Positions 51,615 to 61,077 of a stretch of DNA of 64,000 bases are shown piece by piece. The notes under the pieces were generated by a model, which saw nothing but the letters and a program-made list of their open reading frames with translations, ran no database searches and was not told where the DNA came from. A program made the translations under genes and the position numbers. Source of the DNA: Sphingopyxis solisilvae (GTDB lineage Bacteria > Pseudomonadota > Alphaproteobacteria > Sphingomonadales > Sphingomonadaceae); the NCBI RefSeq assembly GCF_015475875.1, contig NZ_JADKYM010000001.1, forward strand, positions 334,596 to 398,595. The letters run 5' to 3'. The number at the start of each line of letters is the position of its first letter. Within the stretch, counting starts at the first letter, position 1.

Positions 51615-52013
51615 GTGAGACCGTTCACGCCGGATTTCGAGTTTGCGCGCGCGCTCGGCCTGCAGATGGTCGAGCGCGGCGACGGTCGCTGCGTGATGGC
51701 GATCGACGTCGAGCCGCTGCGTCATTTCAGTCCGCAGGGCGTCGCCCATGGTGGCGTCGCCTATTCGCTGGCTGACACCGCAATGGGCGGTGCGCTGACC
51801 AGCCTGCTCGGCGACGATCAATGGTGCGCGACACTTGAGATAAAGTTCAACTATCACGTCCGCGTCGGCGAAGGTCGCCTGACCTGCGAGGCGGAAGTGC
51901 TGCATCGCGGCAAGCGCGTGGCCAACATCGACGCGCGGCTGTATCAGGACGGCCGACTGGTCAGCAGCGCCAACGGCAATTTTGCGATCTTTGCGGCACC
52001 ACCACGCTCGTAA
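51615..52013 (+). CDS. PaaI-type hotdog thioesterase
   Basis: 132 residues with a single hotdog fold. The catalytic signature VAHGGVAYSLADTAMGGAL (key HGG and D) and the SPQG lead-in match the PaaI/YdiI acyl-CoA thioesterase family. GTG 51615 lies 10 bases after the gcrA stop, so it is probably co-transcribed. Substrate unknown. Confidence 0.88.
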   Translation: MRPFTPDFEFARALGLQMVERGDGRCVMAIDVEPLRHFSPQGVAHGGVAYSLADTAMGGALTSLLGDDQWCATLEIKFNYHVRVGEGRLTCEAEVLHRGKRVANIDARLYQDGRLVSSANGNFAIFAAPPRS

Positions 52014-52016
52014 CGA

Positions 52017-52063
52017 GAAGGCGCCGGATCGTTGCCGACCCGACGCCTTCCCCGATTATTTTT
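52017..52063. terminator. Bidirectional terminator between thioesterase and outer-membrane protein
   Basis: GAAGGCG (52017-52023) pairs with CGCCTTC (52044-52050); inner bases CGGATCG/CGACCCG add stem. TTATTTTT follows on the plus strand. It lies between two convergent genes. Confidence 0.7.
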
Positions 52064-52070
52064 CCGTAGC

Positions 52071-52901
52071 TTAGAAACGGAAGCTCAGCGTCCCGCGAAC
52101 GCTGTGCGTGCGGAAATGCGGATCGCTGCGCTGGATGTCCGTCCCGCCACCGTTCAACAGGAACGGGTTGGTCGCAGGCGCGGTTCCCGGACCGACATTG
52201 ACGACATAATCCTTGTCCTTCAGATCGGTGTAGAGATACTCGAGGCCGACGGCGATATTGTTCGTCACCATCACTTCTGCGCCACCGCCGGCTGCATAGC
52301 CCCAGGCGTTGGTACGGCCATTGTCGGCAAAGCTGTTAGCCGCGTTATTGGTCGTGAAGCGGTTGTCGAGCTTCGCATAGGCACCGCCGCCGGTGACATA
52401 GAACAGCGCGCCGCCGCCGGGGGTATAACCGGCGCGCAGACGGGCGCCCGCCTGGTAGTCGGCTTCGCGGCTCATGGTGTAAAAGGCCGGGGTCGTCGAA
52501 AAAGCACTGACGCTGTCGCGCGCATGGCTGCGACCGCCTTCGAGCACCAGGCCGACGACGAAGTTGCCCATCCGCTTGTCATAGCCCAGGCGCGCAAAAT
52601 ATTCGGGACCGTCTTTGTCGTTGCGGCAACCGAGGTTGGCCGCGCTGGTCGCCGCCCCGTTACAGAAGCCGGGCGAAAAGGCATCGGCAGCGGCAACGGT
52701 CGTCACAGTGTCGCCATAGGTGCCGTCGCGATTGGTATCGAACACCAATGTTTCACCGCGGTCATTGCCCTGCAACGTGCCGCCCCCGACAATGCTGATG
52801 TAGGGACCATTGAAATCGTTCGATGTGTCGCGATCCTGCGCAAACGCCGGAAAAGCAAAGGTGCTGGCCGCGAGTACGGCGAGGAGAGAGAGGTTTTTCA
52901 T
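52071..52901 (-). CDS. Outer-membrane beta-barrel protein
   Basis: 276 residues. Signal peptide MKNLSLLAVLAASTFAFPAFAQ with a typical AFAQ cleavage site. The mature protein alternates hydrophobic and polar residues as in small porin-like barrels (YFARLGYDKRM; GARLRAGYTPGGGALFYVTGGGAY; WGYAAGGGAEVMVTNNIAVGLEYLYTDL) and ends in GTLSFRF, the C-terminal aromatic needed for Bam insertion. ATG 52901. Similar to OmpA-like/Omp25 barrels without an OmpA peptidoglycan domain. Divergent from parE. Confidence 0.85.
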   Translation of the reverse strand: MKNLSLLAVLAASTFAFPAFAQDRDTSNDFNGPYISIVGGGTLQGNDRGETLVFDTNRDGTYGDTVTTVAAADAFSPGFCNGAATSAANLGCRNDKDGPEYFARLGYDKRMGNFVVGLVLEGGRSHARDSVSAFSTTPAFYTMSREADYQAGARLRAGYTPGGGALFYVTGGGAYAKLDNRFTTNNAANSFADNGRTNAWGYAAGGGAEVMVTNNIAVGLEYLYTDLKDKDYVVNVGPGTAPATNPFLLNGGGTDIQRSDPHFRTHSVRGTLSFRF

Positions 52902-53069
52902 TATTTGCTCCACTTTTTGAATGACTTTCCAGTCCACCGCAAAACCCGCGCTGCTGAGCCAAAGTTCCGTTGCAAGCCGAAAACGCGATGAACCGAACGC
53001 TCCCAAGGCCAAGCTGGACCGCAAAACCCGCGCTTGCCAGCGCCCTTCCCCGCCCCGTATAGCCGGGCC

Positions 53070-55049
53070 ATGAGTCACGATTTGTTCGACGCCGCGACCC
53101 CTGCCACCGACAGCTACAATGCGTCGCAGATCGAGGTGCTGGAGGGGCTGGAACCCGTCCGGCGGCGGCCCGGGATGTATATCGGCGGCACCGACGAGCG
53201 CGCCCTGCACCACCTTGCCGCCGAAGTGATCGACAACAGCATGGACGAAGCGGTGGCGGGCCATGCCAACCGTATCGAAGTGACCCTAGATGTCGGCAAC
53301 CGGCTGACTGTGACCGACAATGGCCGCGGCATCCCGATCGACCCGCATCCCAAATTTCCGGGCAAATCGGCGCTGGAGGTGATTCTCACCACGCTCCATT
53401 CGGGCGGCAAGTTCGAGGGCAAGGCCTATGCAACGTCGGGCGGGCTGCACGGCGTTGGGGTCAGCGTCGTCAATGCGCTGTCGATCGACACCGAGGTCGA
53501 GGTCGCGCGCGGCAAGCAACTCTATCGCCAGCGCTTTGCGCGCGGCACCCCGGTCGGCGGGCTCGAGGAACTCGGCTCCACCCCCAACCGCCGCGGGACC
53601 AGCGTATCCTTCATTCCCGACCCCGAAATCTTCGGCGATCACGGGCGGTTCAAGCCGCAGCGTCTCTACCGGATGGCGCGGTCCAAGGCCTATTTGTTCG
53701 CGGGCGTCGAAATCCGGTGGAAATGCGCGCCCGAATTGATCGGCGACGACACCCCCGCCGAAGCCACCTTCCAGTTTCCCGGCGGGCTTGCCGACCATCT
53801 GAAGGAGCAGATCGGGACGAGGGAATGTGCGACCGCCGAGCCTTTCATCGGGCGCCAGGATTTTCCGGGCGACCAGGGCCGCGCCGAATGGGCGATCGCC
53901 TGGCCCTTATGGTCCGACGGATCGTACAGTTGGTACTGCAACACCATCCCGACACCGGCGGGCGGCACGCACGAGGCCGGCTTGCGATCGGCGCTGACCA
54001 AGGGGTTGCGTAGTTTCGGCGAACTGATCGGGCAGAAGAAAGCGGCGCAGATCACCGCCGAGGACGTGTTCAACGGCGGCGAAATGATGCTGTCGGTGTT
54101 TATTCGCGACCCGCAGTTTCAAAGCCAGACCAAGGACCGGCTGAGCAGCCCGGAGGCGGCCCGCCTGACCGAAAACGCCGTGCGCGATCATTTCGATCAC
54201 TTCCTGTCGGACAATATGGACCGCGGCCGCGCGCTGCTCGGGCTCGTTCTCGACCGCATGGATGAACGGCTGAAGCGCAAAGCCGAGCGCGAGGTCAAGC
54301 GCAAGACCGCAACGAGCGGCCGCAAGCTGCGGCTGCCCGGCAAGCTCACAGACTGCGCTAATGACGGGCCGGAAGGCACGGAATTATTTATCGTCGAAGG
54401 CGACAGCGCCGGTGGCAGCGCCAAACAGGCGCGCGACCGCAAGACGCAGGCGATCCTGCCGATTCGCGGTAAAATCCTGAACGTCGCCAGCGCCAGCGCC
54501 GACAAGATCCGCGCCAATCAGGAAATCGCCGACCTGGCGCTCGCTCTGGGCTGCGGAATGCGCAAGGATTGCGACGCCGACCGGCTACGCTACGAGAAAA
54601 TCGTGATTATGACCGATGCCGATGTCGACGGCGCGCATATCGCGACGTTGCTGATGACCTTTTTCTTTCAGGAAATGCCCGACATCGTGCGCCGCGGCCA
54701 TGTCTATCTGGCGCAGCCGCCGCTGTATCGCCTCACCGCCGGCAGCATGTCAGCCTATGCGCGCGACGATGCCCATCGTGCCGAACTCGAAGCAACCCTG
54801 TTCAAGGGCAAGAAGGTCGAGGTCGGCCGCTTCAAAGGGTTGGGAGAAATGAATCCTAACCAGTTGAAAGAAACGACGATGGATCCCGCGACGCGCGCGA
54901 TGCTGCGTGTCACGCTGCCGCAGGAGTATGAGGAGCGGCATCTGGTCAAGGATCTGGTCGACCGGTTGATGGGCAAGCACCCCGAACATCGTTTCCAGTT
55001 CATCCAGGCGAACGCCGCAAGCCTCGACGAAGCGGCAATCGACGCCTAA
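53070..55049 (+). CDS. parE: DNA topoisomerase IV subunit B
   Basis: 659-residue type II topoisomerase ATPase subunit that decatenates chromosomes with ParC. The GHKL ATPase has VRRRPGMYIGGTDERALHHL, IDNSMDEA and DNGRGIPID. The transducer region follows, and the TOPRIM domain has EGDSAGGSAKQARDRKTQAI (key EGDSAGG) and DADVDG-like TDADVDGAHI. The length (about 660) and the absence of the GyrB insertion favour ParE over GyrB. Confidence 0.95.
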   Translation: MSHDLFDAATPATDSYNASQIEVLEGLEPVRRRPGMYIGGTDERALHHLAAEVIDNSMDEAVAGHANRIEVTLDVGNRLTVTDNGRGIPIDPHPKFPGKSALEVILTTLHSGGKFEGKAYATSGGLHGVGVSVVNALSIDTEVEVARGKQLYRQRFARGTPVGGLEELGSTPNRRGTSVSFIPDPEIFGDHGRFKPQRLYRMARSKAYLFAGVEIRWKCAPELIGDDTPAEATFQFPGGLADHLKEQIGTRECATAEPFIGRQDFPGDQGRAEWAIAWPLWSDGSYSWYCNTIPTPAGGTHEAGLRSALTKGLRSFGELIGQKKAAQITAEDVFNGGEMMLSVFIRDPQFQSQTKDRLSSPEAARLTENAVRDHFDHFLSDNMDRGRALLGLVLDRMDERLKRKAEREVKRKTATSGRKLRLPGKLTDCANDGPEGTELFIVEGDSAGGSAKQARDRKTQAILPIRGKILNVASASADKIRANQEIADLALALGCGMRKDCDADRLRYEKIVIMTDADVDGAHIATLLMTFFFQEMPDIVRRGHVYLAQPPLYRLTAGSMSAYARDDAHRAELEATLFKGKKVEVGRFKGLGEMNPNQLKETTMDPATRAMLRVTLPQEYEERHLVKDLVDRLMGKHPEHRFQFIQANAASLDEAAIDA

Positions 55050-55078
55050 TACCACGGCGATTCCCGAGGGAGCCGTCG

Positions 55079-56389
55079 ATGATCCGCGCGCCTGTCCTTG
55101 CCGCCATTCTGCTGGCATTGCCGTTGACGGCCGCCAGCGCCGCCGCACAGGCGCCCGAAATCCAGGCCACGGCCGACTCGGCCTTCGAACGGCGCGCAGC
55201 CCAGCTTGTCGATGTGCTCAACGGCTCGGTCGCGTTCGCCGACTATTTCGACCCGAGCTTTCAAGCCGCGTTGCCCGAGGCGCAATTCAAGGCGATGACC
55301 GCCAGCCTGATCGCGCAATATGGCAAGCCGATTGCGGTCGAGAAGCTGGTATCGACCGACGGTCGTTCGGGTTCGCTGTCGCTGCGGTTCGAGAAGGGCG
55401 TCGGGGCGGTGCTGCTCGACGTGGGCGCCGATCCCGATGCACGCGTGATCGGCGTGCGCTTGACCGGCTTTGACATGGCGAACGACAGCTTCGACACGGT
55501 CGCCGCCGAAATCGTCGCGTTGCCGGGGTCGACCGGCTTCCTCGTCGCCGAGGTCACCGGCGATACCATTCGTCCGCTCGCCTCGGCCAACCCCGACCAG
55601 CAATTTGCCGTTGGATCGACGTTCAAACTTTATATTCTGAGCGAACTGGCGGCTCAAGTCGCCGCGAAGAAGCGTCGCTGGTCCGATGTGGTGCCGCTGT
55701 CGCACCTCAGTTTTTCGTCGATAGGGACCGCGAACTGGCCGAAAGACACGCCGGTGACGCTGCAAAGCCTGGCGAACTGGATGATTTCGGTCAGCGACAA
55801 CAGCGCGACAGACACGTTGATCCACCTCCTCGGCCGCGAGGTGATTGAGGCGCGGATGCGCGCGGCGGGCCACAGCGATCCGTCGCGCAACATTCCGTTT
55901 CTGACGACGGTTGAGGCGTTTGCGCTGAAGGGCAACAACTTTGAAAGCGAGCGCGCCGCTTTCACCGCGGGGGATGATAAGGCGCAGCGCCAGCTGCTCG
56001 ATGCAAACCGCGACCGGCTCATCCTCGCCAATGTTGATGGTGTCAGCTTTGCCGGCGTTCCGCGCTTTATCGATAGTCTGGAATGGTTCGCCAGCCCCAA
56101 CGACGTCGCGCGGCTGATGATCGACTTGCGCAACCGGCAATCGCCGACCGCCATGTCGGTGATGGCGATCAACCCGGGGGTCAATCCGGGCGCGACCAAG
56201 GATTGGAGCTGGCTCGGCTACAAGGGTGGCTCCGAACTCGGGGTGATTTCGATGAGCTTGCTCGGGCAGCGGAAATCGGACGGAAAATGGTTCGTCGTCA
56301 CCGCAAGCTGGAACAACCCCGACGCGCCGGTGTCCACCGAAACGATGGTCAGCCTGGTCACCCGGCTGCTGGCGCTAGCCGCCAAATAG
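55079..56389 (+). CDS. Periplasmic class A beta-lactamase-like serine hydrolase
   Basis: 436 residues. Signal peptide ending AASAAAQ. An N-terminal domain of about 110 residues precedes the catalytic fold with S180-T-F-K183, S239-D240-N241 and a KGG (YKGGSELG) where class A enzymes usually have KTG. The Ser-x-x-Lys and SDN motifs fix the superfamily, but KGG and the extra domain make a true beta-lactamase uncertain; a peptidase or esterase role is possible. ATG 55079 follows GAGGGAG, 29 bases after the parE stop. Confidence 0.82.
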   Translation: MIRAPVLAAILLALPLTAASAAAQAPEIQATADSAFERRAAQLVDVLNGSVAFADYFDPSFQAALPEAQFKAMTASLIAQYGKPIAVEKLVSTDGRSGSLSLRFEKGVGAVLLDVGADPDARVIGVRLTGFDMANDSFDTVAAEIVALPGSTGFLVAEVTGDTIRPLASANPDQQFAVGSTFKLYILSELAAQVAAKKRRWSDVVPLSHLSFSSIGTANWPKDTPVTLQSLANWMISVSDNSATDTLIHLLGREVIEARMRAAGHSDPSRNIPFLTTVEAFALKGNNFESERAAFTAGDDKAQRQLLDANRDRLILANVDGVSFAGVPRFIDSLEWFASPNDVARLMIDLRNRQSPTAMSVMAINPGVNPGATKDWSWLGYKGGSELGVISMSLLGQRKSDGKWFVVTASWNNPDAPVSTETMVSLVTRLLALAAK

Positions 56390-56407
56390 CGGCCCGATGC
56401 ACGATGT

Positions 56408-57199
56408 TTACGCCGTCAACGCGGCAACCAGCGCCTTGACCTTGGCCTGCCGCCATTGCGGGGTCGGCGCGACGAGCCAGTAACCGCGCTTCACCGACAC
56501 CACATCGCCGATCTGGCGCACACGGCCCGATGCAATATCCGCCTCAGCCAGCATGGCGGGAACATTGGCCTGACCCAGCCCGTTCGCGGCGGCGTCGATC
56601 GCCAGCCCGGCGTCACCCAGACGCAGCGCAGGCTCCCCCTCGGCGACCGGGCAGCCCGGCCAGGCGATCCGCGTGTCGCTGCTACTGCCCGGACCGGCGA
56701 CGGTCACCATCAGCGGATCGGCGAGCGCGACGCCCTCATGATCGCCCGCGCCATCGGTCCAGAAAATCGCCAGATCGAGGTTGGCTTCGGTGAAGTCGAT
56801 CCCGCTGTCGGCGGACACCAACGTGAAACGCACGTCGGGCGCCTGCTGGCTGTAGCGCGCCAGCCGCGGCGCGAGCCATTTCGCAGTCAGGTCGCGCGGC
56901 GCCGCGATCGTCAAGGACTGCGACGATTGCCCGGCCTGCATCGCACGCACCGATTCCTCGAATTGGAGGAAGCCCTGGCGCAGCGCGTCAAGCCCTGCTT
57001 CCGCCTCGCCGGTCAGCTCCAGCCCCTTCGGGGTGCGGCGGAACAGCACCACGCCGAGCATATCCTCTAGCGCGCGGATTTGCTGGCCAACCGCCGCGGG
57101 GGTCACCGCCAGTTCGTCGGCGGCGCGGGTAAAGCTCAAATGCCGGGCCGCGGCATCGAATACGCGCAAGGCGTTCAGCGGCAGGTGCGTGCGCTTCAT
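56408..57199 (-). CDS. LysR-type transcriptional regulator (GcvA-like)
   Basis: 263 residues, somewhat short for LysR. The winged helix-turn-helix is PLNALRVFDAAARHLSFTRAADELAVTPAAVGQQI (key residues FTRAADELAVTPAAV), characteristic of the GcvA/AmpR-like group, followed by an effector domain. It overlaps apaG by four bases (ATGA), so it is coupled to it. The class-A-like hydrolase gene converges on it from the other strand, an arrangement reminiscent of AmpR-AmpC, but that pair is divergent and this one is not. Confidence 0.88.
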   Translation of the reverse strand: MKRTHLPLNALRVFDAAARHLSFTRAADELAVTPAAVGQQIRALEDMLGVVLFRRTPKGLELTGEAEAGLDALRQGFLQFEESVRAMQAGQSSQSLTIAAPRDLTAKWLAPRLARYSQQAPDVRFTLVSADSGIDFTEANLDLAIFWTDGAGDHEGVALADPLMVTVAGPGSSSDTRIAWPGCPVAEGEPALRLGDAGLAIDAAANGLGQANVPAMLAEADIASGRVRQIGDVVSVKRGYWLVAPTPQWRQAKVKALVAALTA

Positions 57200-57597
57200 G
57201 CCGCGGTCGCAGGCGCCACGAGCGGGAAATGGGGGATGGCGACGAGCATCTGCGACCCGTCGCCGATTTCCATCGCATAGCTGCCGACCATCGACCCCTC
57301 GGGGGTCGGCAATGGACAGCCCGACACATAATCATAGGCGCCGCCCGGCGCGATCAGCGGCTGTTCGCCGACAACCCCCTCGCCCTCGACTTCGCTGATC
57401 TGCCCGCGCCCGTCGCTGATCCGCCAGTGGCGGTTAATCAACTGGACCGCAACATCGCCATGATTCTCGATCCGGACATGATAGGCCCAGAACCAGCGCC
57501 CCAGCGCCGGATGTGACTGTTCCGGCAGATAGCTGACCGACACGCGTACCGTGACCGGCCCGGTCGTCGCGGCAAAGGGAAAGAAGGAGTCGATCAT
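57196..57597 (-). CDS. apaG: ApaG protein
   Basis: 133-residue fibronectin-III-like protein of the ApaG family (linked in enterobacteria to ApaH and cobalt/magnesium homeostasis). Motifs are VSVSYLPEQSHPALGRWFWAYHVRIENHG, RHWRISDGRGQISEVEGEGVVGEQP and MVGSYAME. ATG 57597 is used; a GTG at 57615 overlaps the metZ stop as an alternative. It precedes and overlaps the LysR gene. Confidence 0.93.
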   Translation of the reverse strand: MIDSFFPFAATTGPVTVRVSVSYLPEQSHPALGRWFWAYHVRIENHGDVAVQLINRHWRISDGRGQISEVEGEGVVGEQPLIAPGGAYDYVSGCPLPTPEGSMVGSYAMEIGDGSQMLVAIPHFPLVAPATAA

Positions 57598-57614
57598 CGT
57601 GCCGCCAAATTCCA

Positions 57615-58820
57615 CTAAAGCCCAACGCGGGTCAATGCCTGGTCCAGATCGGCGATCAGATCACGCGGATCTTCCAGCCCGATATTGATCCGCAGCATGC
57701 CGTCGACCACCCCCATGTCGGCGCGTACTTCGGCGCTGACGCTGTAGTGGGTGGTCGACGCGGGGTGGCAGCACAGGCTGCGCGAATCGCCGATATTGTT
57801 CGAAATATCGACGAGTTCGAGCGCGTTGAGCAGCGCCATCGCCTGTTTACGGTCTTCGAGGATGAACGAGAAGATCGGCCCGCACGCCTCCATCTGGCTC
57901 ATTGCCAGATTATGCTGCGGGTGGCTGGCGAGGCCGGGGTGCAGGATCTTGGGCACGCGTGTTTCGACAAACTTGCCGACCGCCAGCGCGTTCTCTGACT
58001 GGCGCCGTGCGCGCAGATCGAGCGTTTCGAGGCCTTTCAGCACCACCCACGCGTTGAACGGCGACAGGTTAGGGCCGGTGTTGCGCTGAAACGGCAGCAG
58101 CACGTCGTTGATGAACTTCTCGGTGCCACAAACGGCGCCGGCGAGGACGCGCCCCTGCCCTTCCATCAGCTTCGTTGCCGAATAGGCGACGACATCGGCG
58201 CCATAGTCCATCGGGCGCTGGAGCACTGCGGTTGCGAACGCATTGTCGACGACCGACGTAATGCCATGGGCTTTGGCGACACCGCAGACATGTTTCATAT
58301 CGACGATATCCATCGTCGGATTGGCCGGGGTTTCGAAGAAGAACACCTTGGTGTTCGGCTGGATCGCGCGTTCCCACGCATCATTGTCGCGCCCGTCGAT
58401 CACCGTCGTCTCGATCCCGAAGCGCGGACACAGTTGATCGACCAGCCAGCGGCACGATCCGAACGCCGCCTTGGCTGCAACAATATGATCGCCCGCCGAC
58501 AGCTGGCAAAGCAACGCCGTCGTCATCGCCGCCATGCCCGTCGCCTGTGTCCGGCACGCCTCGGCACCTTCCATCAACGCGATGCGCTCTTCGAGCATCG
58601 CCACGGTCGGGTTCTGGAGCCGCGAATAGGTCATGCCCGTTTCTTCGCCGGCAAATCGCGCCGCGACGGTCTCAGCATCGTCGTAGGTATAACCCGACGT
58701 CAGGAACAGCGCCTCCGACGTCTCGCCATGCTCGCTGCGCCACGTCCCGCCGCGCACTGCTTGTGTTGCGGGGTGCCAGTTTCGCGTAATGTTGCGATCG
58801 AAGCCCGTGGTTTTCTTCAT
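57615..58820 (-). CDS. metZ: O-succinylhomoserine sulfhydrylase
   Basis: 401-residue PLP enzyme of the Cys/Met-metabolism family that makes homocysteine from O-succinylhomoserine and sulfide. Key features are YSRLQNPTVAMLEERIALMEG, the PLP Lys in AYSATKLMEGQGR, PANPTMDIVD and the conserved SLCCHPASTTH. Length and the TRP motif fit MetZ rather than MetB. It sits between leuB and apaG in the same direction. Confidence 0.92.
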   Translation of the reverse strand: MKKTTGFDRNITRNWHPATQAVRGGTWRSEHGETSEALFLTSGYTYDDAETVAARFAGEETGMTYSRLQNPTVAMLEERIALMEGAEACRTQATGMAAMTTALLCQLSAGDHIVAAKAAFGSCRWLVDQLCPRFGIETTVIDGRDNDAWERAIQPNTKVFFFETPANPTMDIVDMKHVCGVAKAHGITSVVDNAFATAVLQRPMDYGADVVAYSATKLMEGQGRVLAGAVCGTEKFINDVLLPFQRNTGPNLSPFNAWVVLKGLETLDLRARRQSENALAVGKFVETRVPKILHPGLASHPQHNLAMSQMEACGPIFSFILEDRKQAMALLNALELVDISNNIGDSRSLCCHPASTTHYSVSAEVRADMGVVDGMLRINIGLEDPRDLIADLDQALTRVGL

Positions 58821-58825
58821 TCCAT

Positions 58826-59872
58826 CTATCCGTTCAAAACCGAAACAACCGCATCACCCAGCGCCGTCGTTCCCATCGTACCGCCCAGATCGGTGCCGCG
58901 GCACCCGTCGCTCAGCACCTTGGCTACCGCCGCTTCGATCCGCGCCGCGCTCGCCTCGTCACCGCCCGAATGGCGCAGAAGCATCGCGAGCGAAAGGATC
59001 ATGGCGAGCGGGTTGGCGACGCCCTGCCCGGCAATGTCGGGCGCGCTGCCGTGGATCGGCTCATACAGCCCCTGTTTGCCTTCGCTCAGCGATGCCGAGG
59101 CGAGCAGGCCGATCGACCCGACGCACATCGACGCCTGATCGGACAGGATGTCGCCGAACAGATTGCCGGTGACGACCACGTCGAACTGGCCGGGGTTGCG
59201 AACCAGCTGCATCGCGGCGTTGTCGACATACATATGACTGAGCGCCACGTCGGGATAGTCCGCCGCCACCTCGATCACCACATCGCGCCACAACTGCGAG
59301 GTTTCGAGCACATTCGCCTTGTCGACCGAGCAAAGTCGCCCCCGCCGCCCCTGCGCCGCACGGAACGCGACATGTGCGATACGCCGCACCTCGCTTTCGC
59401 TGTACGCCATGATGTCATAGCCTTCGCGCTGGCCATCGGCGGTGGTGCGCGTACCCTTTTCGCCGAAATAGACGTCGCCGTTGAGCTCGCGCACGATCAG
59501 CAGGTCGATCGCCGACGCGACTTCGGGGCGCAGCGCCGAGCTGTCCTCCAGCCCGGCGAACAGCTTGGCCGGGCGCAGATTGGCGAACAGGCCGAGCTCC
59601 GACCGCAGGCCGAGGATCGCTTGCTCCGGACGCAGATGCCGTTCGACATTGTCGAAGCGCGGATCGCCGACCGCGCCGAAGAGGATCGCATCCGCGGCCT
59701 TGGCCTTCGCCAGCGTCTCGGGCGGCAGCGGGTGGCCGGTTGCTTCATAAGCGGCCCCGCCCACCAGCGCCCGGTCGAGCGTCACGGGTAGCGCGAGCAC
59801 GGCGAGCACCTTCTCGGCCTCCGCCATGATCTCCAGACCGATACCGTCGCCGGCCAGCAGCAGGATTTTCAA
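58826..59872 (-). CDS. leuB: 3-isopropylmalate dehydrogenase
   Basis: 348-residue NAD-dependent decarboxylating dehydrogenase of leucine biosynthesis. It has [63 protein letters not shown] and the metal/NAD site [33 protein letters not shown]. The start is TTG 59872; no in-frame ATG gives the conserved N-terminus. Ends five bases before metZ. Confidence 0.94.
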   Translation of the reverse strand: MKILLLAGDGIGLEIMAEAEKVLAVLALPVTLDRALVGGAAYEATGHPLPPETLAKAKAADAILFGAVGDPRFDNVERHLRPEQAILGLRSELGLFANLRPAKLFAGLEDSSALRPEVASAIDLLIVRELNGDVYFGEKGTRTTADGQREGYDIMAYSESEVRRIAHVAFRAAQGRRGRLCSVDKANVLETSQLWRDVVIEVAADYPDVALSHMYVDNAAMQLVRNPGQFDVVVTGNLFGDILSDQASMCVGSIGLLASASLSEGKQGLYEPIHGSAPDIAGQGVANPLAMILSLAMLLRHSGGDEASAARIEAAVAKVLSDGCRGTDLGGTMGTTALGDAVVSVLNG

Positions 59873-59920
59873 CGCTTCGCCCTTTCGTGTCTCGCTCGCC
59901 GCTTAGACAGCGGCACCGGT

Positions 59921-60658
59921 TCACGCAACCGCCCTGCCCAGCTGGTCGATCAATCTTTGCCTTACGCCGCCCAAGTCGCGGTTGCGTCCGTCGAGCAGGT
60001 CGCGGTCGATGAAATGGCCGGTAATCGCCAAGGCGTCGATCACGTCCGCCATCGACGGTGCGCTGTCCGAGGCATGGAGAAAGCGCGGGAGACGAAACAG
60101 GCGTTCCTCGAAACCGGCGGCGGCATCGGGGCTGACCGCGCCGCCCGATTTCGGGCTGACGAATACCAGTCCGTGCGTTGCCCCGGTGACGACGCATTCC
60201 TCCAGATTCAATCCGAACCCCAGCTCGGCCAGCAGCAACAGTTCGTAGCGCGCTAGCGCCGCCGCCCATTGCCGCGCCGACGAGGCGACGCCGACCGCAT
60301 CGAGCAGCCCCGACAGCGCGGCGTAAAGCGCCGGATAGGGCTGGCTCTCGGGCAGAATCGTTGCGGTGACACTCGTAACCCAGTTGATCGCCGCCGCCGC
60401 CAGCGGTTCGGCAAGCAGCGGCGCGCGGCTGCTCAGCAGTTCGGCGGTGGCGCTCGCCAGTTGCTCGTCGGTGCGGGCACGCAATTCCAGCGCGACCAGA
60501 TTGCCCGCGATCAGGATCGGCCGCAGCCGCGTTGATCGCCCGCCGCGCACATAGCCCGCAACCAGCCCCGCCTCTTCGGTCAGCGCGCGCAGGATTGCCC
60601 CATGCTCGCCATGCGCGCGCACCGAACAGATAATGGCGGGGGCGGTCAGGCGGGCCAA
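59921..60658 (-). CDS. recO: DNA repair protein RecO (non-ATG start inside the thioesterase gene)
   Basis: 245 residues of the RecO recombination mediator (RecF pathway; loads RecA with RecR). The N-terminal OB fold reads LTAPAIICSVRAHGEHGAILRALTEE; then GLVAGYVRGGRSTRLRPILIAGNLV and a helical C-terminal domain with a CVVTGATHGLVFVSPKSGGAVS region. No ATG lies near the N-terminus. TTG 60658 (13 bases inside the thioesterase gene) or CTG 60649 are the best starts; a GTG at 60622 would delete the first beta-strand. Confidence 0.88.
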   Translation of the reverse strand: MARLTAPAIICSVRAHGEHGAILRALTEEAGLVAGYVRGGRSTRLRPILIAGNLVALELRARTDEQLASATAELLSSRAPLLAEPLAAAAINWVTSVTATILPESQPYPALYAALSGLLDAVGVASSARQWAAALARYELLLLAELGFGLNLEECVVTGATHGLVFVSPKSGGAVSPDAAAGFEERLFRLPRFLHASDSAPSMADVIDALAITGHFIDRDLLDGRNRDLGGVRQRLIDQLGRAVA

Positions 60659-61059
60659 AGCACCAGCTGTGTCTGCGTCACCAGCGCGACGTCGGCGCCG
60701 TCTTCGGTGCGAATGCGCGTCTGCCAGACCGACACACGCTTGCCGACCTTGACCGGCGTGGCTTCGCCGATCAGCGTGGTGCCGACCGGACCGCCACCGA
60801 GGAAATTGGTCTTGCTTTCGATCGTCGTCGTCCCGCTGGCGCCCTCGGGCAACGTCAGGAACGCTCCGACGGCGCCGAGACAGTCGGCGAACGCCATGAT
60901 CGCGCCGCCATGGACAATGTTGCCCGCGGTGCAGATTTCGGGCCGCACCGGCAGCTTTCCGACCACGCGTTCCTTGCCACCCTCGTGGATAGTGACGCCG
61001 AGCGTAGCGGCCAAGGGCATTGTTGCAGCGAAATCCACAGACTTTCCTCCCAAACTCAT
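60646..61059 (-). CDS. PaaI-type hotdog thioesterase upstream of recO
   Basis: 137 residues with a hotdog fold. The signature is NIVHGGAIMAFADCLGAVGAF (key HGG and D), with FLGGGPVGTTLIGEA following. The family covers acyl-CoA thioesterases; substrate unknown. ATG 61059. It starts 18 bases after the uvrC stop and overlaps recO. Confidence 0.88.
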   Translation of the reverse strand: MSLGGKSVDFAATMPLAATLGVTIHEGGKERVVGKLPVRPEICTAGNIVHGGAIMAFADCLGAVGAFLTLPEGASGTTTIESKTNFLGGGPVGTTLIGEATPVKVGKRVSVWQTRIRTEDGADVALVTQTQLVLWPA

Positions 61060-61077
61060 TCCAGCGAGTGCCGACCC

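Noticed and set aside
56408..57199. LysR regulator as an AmpR controlling the class A-like hydrolase
   Set aside because: AmpR-AmpC pairs are divergent; here the genes converge and the regulator is coupled to apaG instead.
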